A DNA stretch of 32,206 nt from Prevotella heparinolytica (GTDB taxonomy: Bacteria; Bacteroidota; Bacteroidia; Bacteroidales; Bacteroidaceae). The position numbers and the translations under genes are program-made. The stretch is from contig NZ_SLXB01000032.1 in the NCBI RefSeq assembly GCF_004342845.1, positions 1-32,206 on the forward strand, read 5' to 3'. Below the pieces are notes generated by a model. The model saw nothing but the letters and a program-made list of their open reading frames with translations, was not told the DNA's origin and ran no database searches. Of the stretch, positions 1 to 7,572 are shown piece after piece. Position 1 is the stretch's first letter; every line of letters begins with the position of its first letter.

Positions 1-441
1 TTGAGGAAGCGGCAGGTAAAGGACGGGGTGCTTACCTACCGGCGCTGCAAGACGGGACGGCAGGTGAGGGTGAAACTCGAAAAGTGCATGCTCGAGATAT
101 TGGGCAGGTACAAGGCTGAGGGCACGGACTATCTCTTCCCTATATTATATAAGGTGAAGGACGGACGGATATGCCCCGTCTCCTACCCCTGCGCCCTGAA
201 CCGCTACAACCGCTCGTTGAAGCAGCTTGCCCGGCAGGCCGGGATTACGGTCGACCTCACCTCCTACGTCGCGCGGCACTCCTGGGCGAGCATCGCCTAC
301 GAGCAGGGCGTCGATCTGCCCGTCATCTCCAAGGCGCTGGGGCATACCGATACCAAGACCACGCTCATATATATCGAAGGGATAAAGGACGAACGGCTGG
401 CGGAGGCCAACCGCGAACTGCTGGAGAGGATCGGGGCATGA
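1..441 (+). CDS. Tyrosine recombinase (probable DNA invertase), C-terminal part, cut by the window edge
   Basis: This is the catalytic half of a phage-integrase-type tyrosine recombinase, which breaks and rejoins DNA through a covalent 3'-phosphotyrosine. The visible 146 residues carry a beta-hairpin lysine (about K16), the box II pattern ARHSWA (R92, H93), the LGHTDTKTT histidine (H115) and the nucleophile in LIYIEG (Y124). A tyrosine stands three residues before R92, where many family members have histidine. The frame is open to base 1, so the TTG there is probably internal and the N-terminal arm-binding domain lies outside the window. The gene ends 43 bp before a perfect 62-bp inverted repeat and upstream of a fimbrial operon. 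In Bacteroides, invertases placed this way flip promoters of surface-structure operons, so that is the inferred job. Family assignment is firm; target specificity is inferred. Confidence 0.9.
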   Translation: MRKRQVKDGVLTYRRCKTGRQVRVKLEKCMLEILGRYKAEGTDYLFPILYKVKDGRICPVSYPCALNRYNRSLKQLARQAGITVDLTSYVARHSWASIAYEQGVDLPVISKALGHTDTKTTLIYIEGIKDERLAEANRELLERIGA

Positions 442-484
442 GCCGACGAAGGCGTACGCCGTACCGACGGTATTTTATACGCCA

Positions 485-546
485 CCTCTTGCGAAGAGGT
501 GTGTCGTACATACGAAATCAGAACGAATACCTCTTGCGAAGAGGTG
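485..546 (+). repeat. Left arm of 62-bp inverted repeat (candidate recombination site)
   Basis: The reverse complement of this arm matches 752-813 at every one of 62 positions. The arm holds two copies of the near-palindrome CCTCTTGCGAAGAGG, 45 bp apart, each with an asymmetric GCG centre. Between them lies TCGTACATACGA, another near-palindrome. Imperfect palindromes with an asymmetric core suit a site-specific recombinase because the core sets direction. Confidence 0.93.
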
Positions 547-751
547 TACCCGGTTTTGTAATTGACTGCGAATTAACGGCTTTTATTTCAAACGAGCAAA
601 TTATTTTGAAAAAAAACTGCATATTCCCCGCATAGATACCCGCATCCGGGTATCCCCGCTCCTTCCGTACTTCCTTACTCCGCTTGTGCGTCCGAAGGAG
701 GCCCGGGCATCCGTCCGCCCTGTCTTTCCTCCGCCTTTCCCCGTCCCTTCC
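547..751. promoter_or_regulatory. Candidate invertible segment (phase-variation switch) ahead of the fimbrial operon
   Basis: This 205-bp segment lies between perfect inverted repeats, downstream of a tyrosine recombinase gene and upstream of fimbrial genes. Its left half (about 547-630) is AT-rich and promoter-like; its right half is GC-rich. It also contains a 7-bp-arm hairpin (GATACCC 635-641, GGGTATC 648-654). Neither strand shows a full Bacteroides promoter. The best rightward -7 is TATTTTG at 602-608, one T short of consensus. The best leftward pair is TTTG (CAAA on the plus strand at 597-600) with a poor -7 at 568-575. I cannot say whether the orientation shown is ON or OFF. Confidence 0.7.
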
Positions 752-813
752 CACCTCTTCGCAAGAGGTATTCGTTCTGATTTCGTATGTACGACACACC
801 TCTTCGCAAGAGG
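752..813 (-). repeat. Right arm of 62-bp inverted repeat (candidate recombination site)
   Basis: This arm is the exact reverse complement of 485-546, with its two near-palindromes at 753-769 and 798-813. It ends 41 bp before the ATG of the first fimbrial-operon gene, so an inverted promoter segment would read straight into that gene. Confidence 0.93.
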
Positions 814-854
814 CAATCCTCCCGGGCACAATTATTAACCCTTATTCACAGGCG

Positions 855-2081
855 ATGAAAAGACCCTTTATCCTTCTCCTGCTGCTGCTCCTCTCCGGGC
901 ATTCCGGTGCGCAGGATTCCGGCACCCGCCGTGGCACGGATTCCGTGCGCGTTTATTTCCGTCAGGGCGAATCGCGCCCCGACCCCTATTTCCGTGAGAA
1001 CGGCGCGCGCGTGCGCACCTTCACCGAACGTTTCAGAACCCTCCTTCAAGACCCCTCGCGGCGCATCCGCGGCCTGCGCGTCACCGGCGGCGCCTCCCCC
1101 GAGGGGAGTACCGCCCTTAACCAACGCCTCTCCGAGCGGCGTGCCGAGGCCATACGGCAGATGGTCTCCGGCTATTTCCCGCACGAGTTCGGCTGGCTCT
1201 CGACCGTGCCCAAGGGCATCGACTGGGAGGGGCTTGAACGCCTCGTGCTCTCCGACGAGTACATGCCCTACCGCCACGAGGTGCTCGACATCCTGCGCCA
1301 CACGCCCGAATGGCTCATGTGCGACGGACAAGTGACTGACGGCCGTAAACGGCGCTTAGGCATGCTTGGCGGCGGCTACGCCTGGCGCTACATGGAGAGC
1401 CGTTTCTTCCCCGAGCTTCGCGCCTCCACCCTGCACGTGTGGTACGAGTCGGAGGAGGTGCGGGAAGCCGTTAAGGACACCGTCTACATCCTGCCCCCCG
1501 AACCCGCGGAAGCCGTACCCGCGCCCCGGGAGCGCAGGCCCTTCTACATGGCCGTGAAGACCAACCTGCTCTACGACGCCGTGGTGCTCCCCAACCTCGG
1601 GCTGGAGTTCTACGTGGGCCGCGGCTGGTCGGTGGCCGGCAACTGGATGTACACCTGGCTCAAGAGCGACCGCCGCCACCGCTACCACCGCATATACGGC
1701 GGCGACCTCGAGGTGCGCCGCTGGCTGAGCTACGGCCGCAAGCCTCTGACGGGGCACCACATAGGGGTGTACGGCCAGCTGCTTACCTACGACCTTGAGT
1801 GGGGCGGCAGGGGCTACCTCGGCGACCGGTGGAGCTACGGGGGCGGCCTGTCCTACGGCTACTCCGCCCCCATCGGCCGCAGGCTGAACCTCGACTTCAG
1901 CATCGGCATCGGCTATCTGGGCGGCGAGTACTACGAGTACGTTCCGCAGGGAGACTGTTACTTGTGGCAGGCCACGAAGCAGCGCCGCTGGTTCGGCCCC
2001 ACGAAAGCCGAGGTGTCGCTGGTGTGGCTGCTGGGACATGACAATTACAACGGGAAACGCAGGTCACAAATCGGAAAATAA
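855..2081 (+). CDS. OmpA-like/DUF3575 outer-envelope protein, first gene of fimbrial operon
   Basis: This 408-residue exported protein opens with a signal peptide (MKRPF, then a run of leucines ending near SGAQ). Residues about 30-130 resemble an OmpA-like domain, with VYFRQGES and GASPEGSTALNQRLSERRAEA patterns. Residues from about 232 to the end match DUF3575, starting at VKTNLLYDAVVLPNLGLEF; this domain has the alternating aromatic pattern of an outer-membrane beta barrel. The frame stays open upstream to 684, but the extension is low-complexity, crosses the inverted repeat and would bury the signal peptide, so ATG 855 is chosen. DUF3575 proteins commonly lead Bacteroides fimbrial operons. 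An assembly or anchoring role in the outer membrane is inferred. Confidence 0.88.
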   Translation: MKRPFILLLLLLLSGHSGAQDSGTRRGTDSVRVYFRQGESRPDPYFRENGARVRTFTERFRTLLQDPSRRIRGLRVTGGASPEGSTALNQRLSERRAEAIRQMVSGYFPHEFGWLSTVPKGIDWEGLERLVLSDEYMPYRHEVLDILRHTPEWLMCDGQVTDGRKRRLGMLGGGYAWRYMESRFFPELRASTLHVWYESEEVREAVKDTVYILPPEPAEAVPAPRERRPFYMAVKTNLLYDAVVLPNLGLEFYVGRGWSVAGNWMYTWLKSDRRHRYHRIYGGDLEVRRWLSYGRKPLTGHHIGVYGQLLTYDLEWGGRGYLGDRWSYGGGLSYGYSAPIGRRLNLDFSIGIGYLGGEYYEYVPQGDCYLWQATKQRRWFGPTKAEVSLVWLLGHDNYNGKRRSQIGK

Positions 2082-2088
2082 GAAATTC

Positions 2089-3084
2089 ATGAGAACGACA
2101 GAAATAACATCCACGAGAAGCATGAGAACATCCATGAGAAAAAAACGTCTGCACGGCATCGCCTTCCTGTTGGGGGCGTCCGTGATTATCCTGCTTGCGG
2201 CGGGCGTCGCCTCGCTGCTTGCCTCCTGCGACCATAAACCCTTCGCCTTCGCCCCCGATTCTTCGGTACGGGTGCGGGTCATCTTTGACTGGAGCAACGC
2301 CCCCGGGGCGTCGGCCACGGGCATGAGCGTCTATTTCTTCCCCTCCTCCGGCAGCCCTTTACGCAGGGACTTTCCCCGTGAGGGAGGGCTGACCGAACTT
2401 CTGCCGGGCACGTACCGCGTGCTCTGCCTGAACAACGACAGCGAGTCCGCGCTCCTGCGCGGCACGGACACCCCGGAGAGCTTCGAGGCCTGCTCGCCTC
2501 CTCTCCCCGTGCAGGATGGGGACGGACAGGAGCCGGCGGTCTCCTCTCCCGGCATGCTCTGGGGAACGGGCGGCACGGACTTCACCGTCACCGTCCCCTC
2601 GGAGCTGCCGGCCCCGGAAAGCCCGCTCGTGCTCTGTCCGGAGGAGCAGAGCTACATCTACACCGTAGAGATAGTGAACGTGCGCAACCTTGCGGGTGTC
2701 TCTTCCGCAGCCTTCTCGCTCTCAGGCATGTCCGCCTCGCTGTTCCCGGGAACCGGGCGCCGTTCCCCCTCACGCTCGTCCCTCCGCTTCGAAGCGGGCG
2801 TCGAGGAGGGCACGGCACGGCTCACGGGCCGGGTGCTGTGCTTCGGGGTGAGCGAGGCGGAGGACACGTCGCACCGGCTGACGCTCAGCGTCGCCCTGCG
2901 CGACGGCAGCTGCAGGCGTATTTCGTTCGACGTGAGCGGACAGGTGAACCGCGCGACCGACAGGCGGCACGTGCATATACGGCTGGACGGACTGACGATC
3001 CCCGCGCCCGCGGGGGAGGAAGGAGGAGGATTCCAGACGGGAGTGGACGACTGGAGCACGGAGACGCGGCCGATAGACCTGTAG
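2089..3084 (+). CDS. DUF5119/FimB-like fimbrial accessory lipoprotein
   Basis: This 331-residue lipoprotein begins 7 bp after the previous stop. A basic N-terminus is followed by a hydrophobic stretch and a lipobox ending in LLASC, so the mature protein should be lipid-anchored. The segment VRVIFDWSNAPGAS followed by MSVYFFPSSG is typical of DUF5119, a family related in context to FimB/Mfa2 pilus anchors. The C-terminus, TGVDDWSTETRPIDL, resembles the closing strand of this family. ATG 2089 was chosen; 2134 (MRKKRLHG) is also possible and would give a more usual short signal peptide. The role would be anchoring or length control of the fimbria; this is inferred from family and position. Confidence 0.82.
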   Translation: MRTTEITSTRSMRTSMRKKRLHGIAFLLGASVIILLAAGVASLLASCDHKPFAFAPDSSVRVRVIFDWSNAPGASATGMSVYFFPSSGSPLRRDFPREGGLTELLPGTYRVLCLNNDSESALLRGTDTPESFEACSPPLPVQDGDGQEPAVSSPGMLWGTGGTDFTVTVPSELPAPESPLVLCPEEQSYIYTVEIVNVRNLAGVSSAAFSLSGMSASLFPGTGRRSPSRSSLRFEAGVEEGTARLTGRVLCFGVSEAEDTSHRLTLSVALRDGSCRRISFDVSGQVNRATDRRHVHIRLDGLTIPAPAGEEGGGFQTGVDDWSTETRPIDL

Positions 3085-3214
3085 CCTTTCGGGCGCGGAT
3101 GCCGCGGATTGTGTTTTTAACGCGGATGATGATTCTTCAGACGGAGATGATGCGGATTCCCTGTTTTACAAGCGGATGATGACGTGAAAGTGAATATGTG
3201 GAATATATGATATA

Positions 3215-3241
3215 ACTGACAGGAAACTGGCAGTGTTTTTT
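3215..3241 (+). terminator. Intrinsic terminator or attenuator between accessory and fimbrillin genes
   Basis: ACTGACAG (3215-3222) pairs with CTGGCAGT (3227-3234) around a GAAA loop with one internal mismatch, and six T residues follow. It lies inside the presumed operon 40 bp before the fimbrillin ATG. It may set the ratio of accessory to structural subunits, or mark a separate transcript. Confidence 0.6.
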
Positions 3242-3280
3242 CTTAATTTAATTTTTTAATTCTAACAAAACAAGTAAAGT

Positions 3281-4378
3281 ATGAAAAAGAAACTTGTGGG
3301 CTGCCTTCTGGCAGCAGGCCTCATCGGCCTTAGTTCCTGCTCGCAGGACGAAACGAACGCTGTGAACCGCAGCGAGTCCATCAACTTCCATCCCACGCTG
3401 GGTGCTTCCACCCGCGGGGCGGTGACCACGCTGAGCAACCTGTCGCCCTTCAAGGTGACGGCATTCAAGACCTCGGGCGGAGCGAACCTCTTCGAGAACG
3501 CCGAGGTGAAACAGACGGGCGGCAAATGGGAAATGACCGATCCTCAGACGTGGCCCGGAAACGAGGAGGTGAAGTTCTTCGCCTACGCTCCGGCCAACCT
3601 GCCTGCCGGCGCATCGGTGTACATCAACAGCGGCACGCAGAAGATATTCAGCTACGTGACACCGCAGAAGGTCTCTGATCAGAAGGACATCGTGGTGGCC
3701 CACAACACCGGCAGCCGCACCACCTCCGCATCGGGCGTGGCACTCAACTTCAAGCACATCCTCTCTCAGATAGAGGTGAAGGCCAAGTGCTCCGACCCCA
3801 CCGTCACCATCAAGGTGCAGGGAGTGAAGGTATGCCAGGTGAAATCGGCGGCCAACTTCACCTTCCCCACCTCGCCCACGACCGCTTCCGGCCCGCTGGC
3901 GGGATGGGACGCGCCGAACGCCCCCGCCAGCTTCTCGGCCCGCCTGTCCGCCCCCGTCACCCTGACGGCGTCGGAGCAGAACATCACGGGAACGGAGAAC
4001 TTCATGCTGCTTCCGCAGACATTAACGCCGTGGAGCGGCGCCGCCTCTCCGAACGGAGCCTATCTGGCCGTGCTCTGCCAGATCACGAAGAACGGTACGC
4101 AGATTTATCCGCCCGCTTCAGGAAAGTACGGCTACTCCGCCGTGAAGATAGACTCTTCCTGGGAAGCCGGGAAGAAGTATATCTACGCGCTGAACTTCTG
4201 TTCCCCGGGCGGCGGTGCGGGTAACATCGATCCGATTCCCACCGACCCCGTGAATCCCACCGACCCGACCATCGACCCGAATCCGGGAACGGGCGGAGAC
4301 CCTGTACTGGGCAACCCCATCACCTTCACCGTGACCGTGGAAGACTGGACGGCGGGAAGCACCGAGATAGGGATGTAA
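3281..4378 (+). CDS. Fimbrillin-family lipoprotein (candidate structural pilin)
   Basis: This 365-residue protein has a lipoprotein signal (MKKKLVGCLLAAGLIGLSSC). It shows the pattern of Bacteroides fimbrillin-like proteins (Mfa-like family): SINFHPTLG..TRG near residues 27-45, FKVTAFKTSGG, EVKFFAYAPANL, LNFKHILSQIEVKAKC and FMLLPQTLTPW. It ends in the family-typical ITFTVTVEDWTAGSTEIGM. An arginine in GASTRGAV near residue 45 could be the protease maturation site used in type V pili, where subunits are exported as lipoproteins, cleaved and polymerised by strand exchange. Before the last strand lies a Pro/Asp/Thr-rich linker (about residues 311-345). It is probably the main shaft subunit; which of the two fimbrillins forms the shaft is inferred. 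Confidence 0.88.
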   Translation: MKKKLVGCLLAAGLIGLSSCSQDETNAVNRSESINFHPTLGASTRGAVTTLSNLSPFKVTAFKTSGGANLFENAEVKQTGGKWEMTDPQTWPGNEEVKFFAYAPANLPAGASVYINSGTQKIFSYVTPQKVSDQKDIVVAHNTGSRTTSASGVALNFKHILSQIEVKAKCSDPTVTIKVQGVKVCQVKSAANFTFPTSPTTASGPLAGWDAPNAPASFSARLSAPVTLTASEQNITGTENFMLLPQTLTPWSGAASPNGAYLAVLCQITKNGTQIYPPASGKYGYSAVKIDSSWEAGKKYIYALNFCSPGGGAGNIDPIPTDPVNPTDPTIDPNPGTGGDPVLGNPITFTVTVEDWTAGSTEIGM

Positions 4379-4387
4379 TCAGTGATT

Positions 4388-4449
4388 AGCGGCAGGTGCC
4401 TGGCTGTTGTCAGCGGTCAACACTTACTCCACGCCAGGCGCTTGCCGCT
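4388..4449 (+). repeat. Long imperfect hairpin between the two fimbrillin genes
   Basis: A 17-nt arm at 4388-4404 pairs with 4433-4449 with about two mismatches around a 28-nt loop. An outer 9-bp pair, AGTGATTAG (4381-4389) and CTAATCACT (4484-4492), encloses it. No T-run follows, so it is more likely an mRNA-stability or processing element than a terminator. Confidence 0.55.
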
Positions 4450-4504
4450 GTTTACCCGCCACTTATCATTCATCTATTCATCACTAATCACTAACAACAT
4501 CTAT

Positions 4505-7132
4505 ATGCAAAGAGTGACATTGTCAGTATTGGCAGGCGGGGCACTGGCCCTGCTGACTGCCGGAGTTTGCTCCTGCGACGACTCTCACGAAGAGGGGGGC
4601 GCGTATCCGGGGCGCAGTATCGGATTCAAGGTAGAGGCATTGGGGATGCCTGCAGGGGAAACACCGCCGGCAACACGGGTGTTTGCCCTGCAGGACTCCC
4701 TGACCGGGGGAGGAACGCCGCTCTACCTGCACGCCACGGTATCAGATGTTCCCGCCACGAAGGCCGCCCCGGTAGACGCTTCCACCATGCACGCCTCCAT
4801 GGGCGTGTCCGCTTTCGTATATCCTGCCGCGGAAGCGTGGAACGACACGCGGACACCCGACTACATGTATGACACGGAAGTGAAGAAAGCCGGCGGATGG
4901 ACTACGGACAGCCGCTGGCCGGGGGCGGGGTCGAAGATACGCTTCTTTGCGTACGCTCCCTACAAGAGCGCACTGCCGGCATCGAGCCTGGCACTCTCGG
5001 CCAAGACCGCCGGAGGCGCGCCCGTGCTGACCTACACCGTTCCTGCCGCCGTGGCCGGCCAGACCGACCTGCTGACGGCCGCCACCGACGAGCTGTCGGG
5101 CGGCGGAGGCACGCCCGCCCTGCTTACCTTTAAGCATGCGCTGACGGCCGTGCGCTTTGTCACGGGCAATGACCTGCCTGCGGGGACGATTACGAACGTC
5201 ACGCTGAAGGGCGTGTACGGCAAGGGCACGTACCGCATAGGCGAGAGCGCATGGGAAGGCCATGCCGACAGGAAGGACTTTACGCAGGCGCTGACGCCTG
5301 CGGCCACTATACCCGAGAGCCAGACACCCGGCACGGAGATAACGCCTGCGGCGGCCACGTTCATGATGATTCCGCAACAGCTGCCCGCGGGGGCGGAACT
5401 GGAGGTGAAGTACACGGACAGGCTGACAAATGCCGTGCGCACGATGAAAGCCTCCATAGCAGGCAGCCAATGGGAAATGGGAAAGACGGTGACCTATCAG
5501 GTGTCGGTGACAAGCATGGTGATTACCCCTACGCTGGAGGTGACGGCTCCGGCGGAATACGACTATCAGGGAGGAAGCGATAGCTACACGGTGAAGAGCT
5601 GCGCCACGGTATCGGGCGGAGGGGTGGACAAGGTTGTGCCCATCCCCTGGGAGGTGGAGTATTCAACGGACGGGACAGTCTGGAACAAAAACAAACCCGC
5701 GTGGCTGACGGCCTTTACCGAAAACGGGGAGGGAGGCACCGGGCCGACGAACCATACGGCAGGCGTGGCCCCGCAGGTGAACAGCACCCCTGACACGCAC
5801 ACCGAGGCGTTGCGGAACGCCGCACCCGTGAGCAACCACGACCTCTCCACGCACGACTATCAGGGCAACACCGCCCCGATGCGCACCGCCAACTGCTACA
5901 TTGTGAACGCGCCGGGAACGTACCGCCTGCCCTTGGTTTACGGCAATGCGGTGGATTACGTCAAGGTGCCCGGAGGGGCGAATCCGGGTTGGAATACATC
6001 GGCCTACACCTCCACGGTAAGCGGAAAGAACGTGTTGTCTCCGTTTATCAACCACCTCGGTGCAGGAATTACCAATCCTTATATTTACGACAACGCAAAC
6101 TGCACTCCCAATAGCTGCACGCTCGTCTGGCAGGATGAGCCGAATCTTGTTACGAACGTGGCCCTCTCTTCCGACAGGCATTTCCTTGAGTTCACCGTAA
6201 ACCAATCCACCATCCGGCAGGGCAACGCCGTGGTGGCAGTGCGCAACGCATCGAACACCGTGCTTTGGAACTGGCACATCTGGGTGACGGACTACAGGCC
6301 GGGAACCGGGGACAAGACCATCACCAACTATCAGGACAAGCAGTATACGATTATGCCCTACGCTCTGGGCTGGTGCGACGGGAAAGAGGAAATCTACGCC
6401 GAACGCACGGTGCAGGTGCGCTTCAAACAGCGGCCCACGGCAGGATACACTTCTGCCGCCGAACAGACCATCACCGTGAAGCAGAAAGCGCATACCATTG
6501 CGGAACTTGGCAACAATGTCTATTACCAGTGGGGACGAAAAGACCCGTTCGTGGGGGCATTGGAAGGAATAGGTGGAAGCTCGTACAGCATCAATAAGAC
6601 CTGGTACGATGCATCGGGGGCAACCCACATCGACGAGCTTCCTGCAACAAGCAGCTTCCCATACGAAGATGTCTGCATCACCTCCGGTATCACCCGGCCT
6701 AACACGTACTGTACGAATAGTTACATGGACAATAAATACGCCAACCTTTGGAGTGCAAACAACAACCTTTACGGTCCCAACGACGATGTTGTGGTAAAAA
6801 CCATCTACGACCCTTGCCCCGCAGGTTACAAAATGTCTCCGGGCAATGTTTACACCGGCTTCTCTCTGTCCAATGTGCAAGAACCTTGGAACAACGGTTG
6901 GAACTTCTATTGCAACTCAAGCAAGTCCGAGACCGTGTTTTTCCCCGCTTCGGGCTATCGGGACAACGATTCCGCAGTGCCCTACGGCGTGGGGGGTATC
7001 GCCTGCTATTGGACGGCGGGGTTGAACGACACGTACAAGGGGGTGCTCCTGGACTTCTACGCGACCTACGTGAACCCGCTGTACCTAGACCTCCGCAGCC
7101 ACGCCTTCGGGGTGAGGGCGGCCCAAGAATAA
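4505..7132 (+). CDS. Large fimbrillin-family lipoprotein with FISUMP-like C-terminal domain (candidate tip adhesin)
   Basis: This 875-residue protein starts with a lipoprotein signal (MQRVTLSVLAGGALALL, lipobox ending GVCSC). Residues about 95-330 repeat fimbrillin features seen in the preceding gene: IRFFAYAPYK, LLTFKHALTAVRF, ATFMMIPQQLPAG. A middle segment contains NCYIVNAPGTYRLPLVYGNAV. The last 210 residues resemble the FISUMP/lectin-like module: YYQWGRKDPF near 672, YDPCPAGYKMSP near 768, FFPASGYRD near 820, YWTAG, and AFGVRAAQE at the end. The frame is open back to 4382, but that extension covers the intergenic hairpin, so ATG 4505 is preferred. Size, last position and an added C-terminal module fit a tip adhesin. 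The ligand is unknown. Confidence 0.85.
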   Translation: MQRVTLSVLAGGALALLTAGVCSCDDSHEEGGAYPGRSIGFKVEALGMPAGETPPATRVFALQDSLTGGGTPLYLHATVSDVPATKAAPVDASTMHASMGVSAFVYPAAEAWNDTRTPDYMYDTEVKKAGGWTTDSRWPGAGSKIRFFAYAPYKSALPASSLALSAKTAGGAPVLTYTVPAAVAGQTDLLTAATDELSGGGGTPALLTFKHALTAVRFVTGNDLPAGTITNVTLKGVYGKGTYRIGESAWEGHADRKDFTQALTPAATIPESQTPGTEITPAAATFMMIPQQLPAGAELEVKYTDRLTNAVRTMKASIAGSQWEMGKTVTYQVSVTSMVITPTLEVTAPAEYDYQGGSDSYTVKSCATVSGGGVDKVVPIPWEVEYSTDGTVWNKNKPAWLTAFTENGEGGTGPTNHTAGVAPQVNSTPDTHTEALRNAAPVSNHDLSTHDYQGNTAPMRTANCYIVNAPGTYRLPLVYGNAVDYVKVPGGANPGWNTSAYTSTVSGKNVLSPFINHLGAGITNPYIYDNANCTPNSCTLVWQDEPNLVTNVALSSDRHFLEFTVNQSTIRQGNAVVAVRNASNTVLWNWHIWVTDYRPGTGDKTITNYQDKQYTIMPYALGWCDGKEEIYAERTVQVRFKQRPTAGYTSAAEQTITVKQKAHTIAELGNNVYYQWGRKDPFVGALEGIGGSSYSINKTWYDASGATHIDELPATSSFPYEDVCITSGITRPNTYCTNSYMDNKYANLWSANNNLYGPNDDVVVKTIYDPCPAGYKMSPGNVYTGFSLSNVQEPWNNGWNFYCNSSKSETVFFPASGYRDNDSAVPYGVGGIACYWTAGLNDTYKGVLLDFYATYVNPLYLDLRSHAFGVRAAQE

Positions 7133-7335
7133 TAAAGGGAGCGAAGCGACCGTGTCTGCTTCCCCCTACTTTTACATATAGTATTAATCAAACAAAATGA
7201 ACATTCATGAAAAGAGAACAAATCCGGGCACCGGCTTCTTTCAGGCAAGCATCCTGTCTGAAGCCTGCCTGCTTCCACCGGAAAATGGGTGTGCATGCGG
7301 GCGTTAAAGAAAGGAGCATGCAAAGCGAAAAATGC

Positions 7336-7496
7336 TACATATACGAGGCCGATAACCTCGCATATACGAAGCGAACGATGTCGCATATACGAGACAAGTA
7401 ACGTCGCATATGCGAAGCAAGCAACGTCGCATATGCGAGACAAGCAGTCTCGAATATACGAAACAAGCAGCCCCGAATATGCGGGCCTTGACAACT
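7336..7496. repeat. Seven 23-bp tandem repeats with palindromic cores
   Basis: Seven consecutive units of exactly 23 bp start at 7336, 7359, 7382, 7405, 7428, 7451 and 7474. Each begins with a variant of CGCATATGCG, a perfect 10-bp palindrome in units four and five, followed by a diverged tail such as AAGCAAGCAACGT. A 23-bp period is not a multiple of three, so the array is not coding. It fills much of the 440 bp between the last fimbrial gene and the HU-like gene. Period and core suggest a phased protein-binding array, but no binding protein can be named. Confidence 0.9.
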
Positions 7497-7572
7497 CCCC
7501 GGCAAGCTCCCGATAAGGATACCGATGAAAGAGACAACCCTTTTATTATCAACCAAATAAACGAATGAAAAT

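Noticed and set aside
684..854. N-terminal extension of the DUF3575 protein
   Set aside because: It runs through the right inverted-repeat arm, and the true signal peptide starts at 855. A reading frame across an invertible segment would change with orientation.
5663..6880. Long minus-strand open frame of 405 codons inside the large fimbrillin gene
   Set aside because: It is antisense to a clear fimbrillin coding region in GC-rich DNA, and its predicted protein has no family pattern.
7336..7496. CRISPR array
   Set aside because: Units are contiguous with no constant repeat separated by unique 30-bp spacers, and no cas genes are present.
7289..7516. Open frame of 75 codons across the 23-bp repeats
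   Set aside because: The 23-bp period shifts frame in every unit, so the predicted peptide is not a true repeat protein. The open frame is a by-product of the repeat composition.
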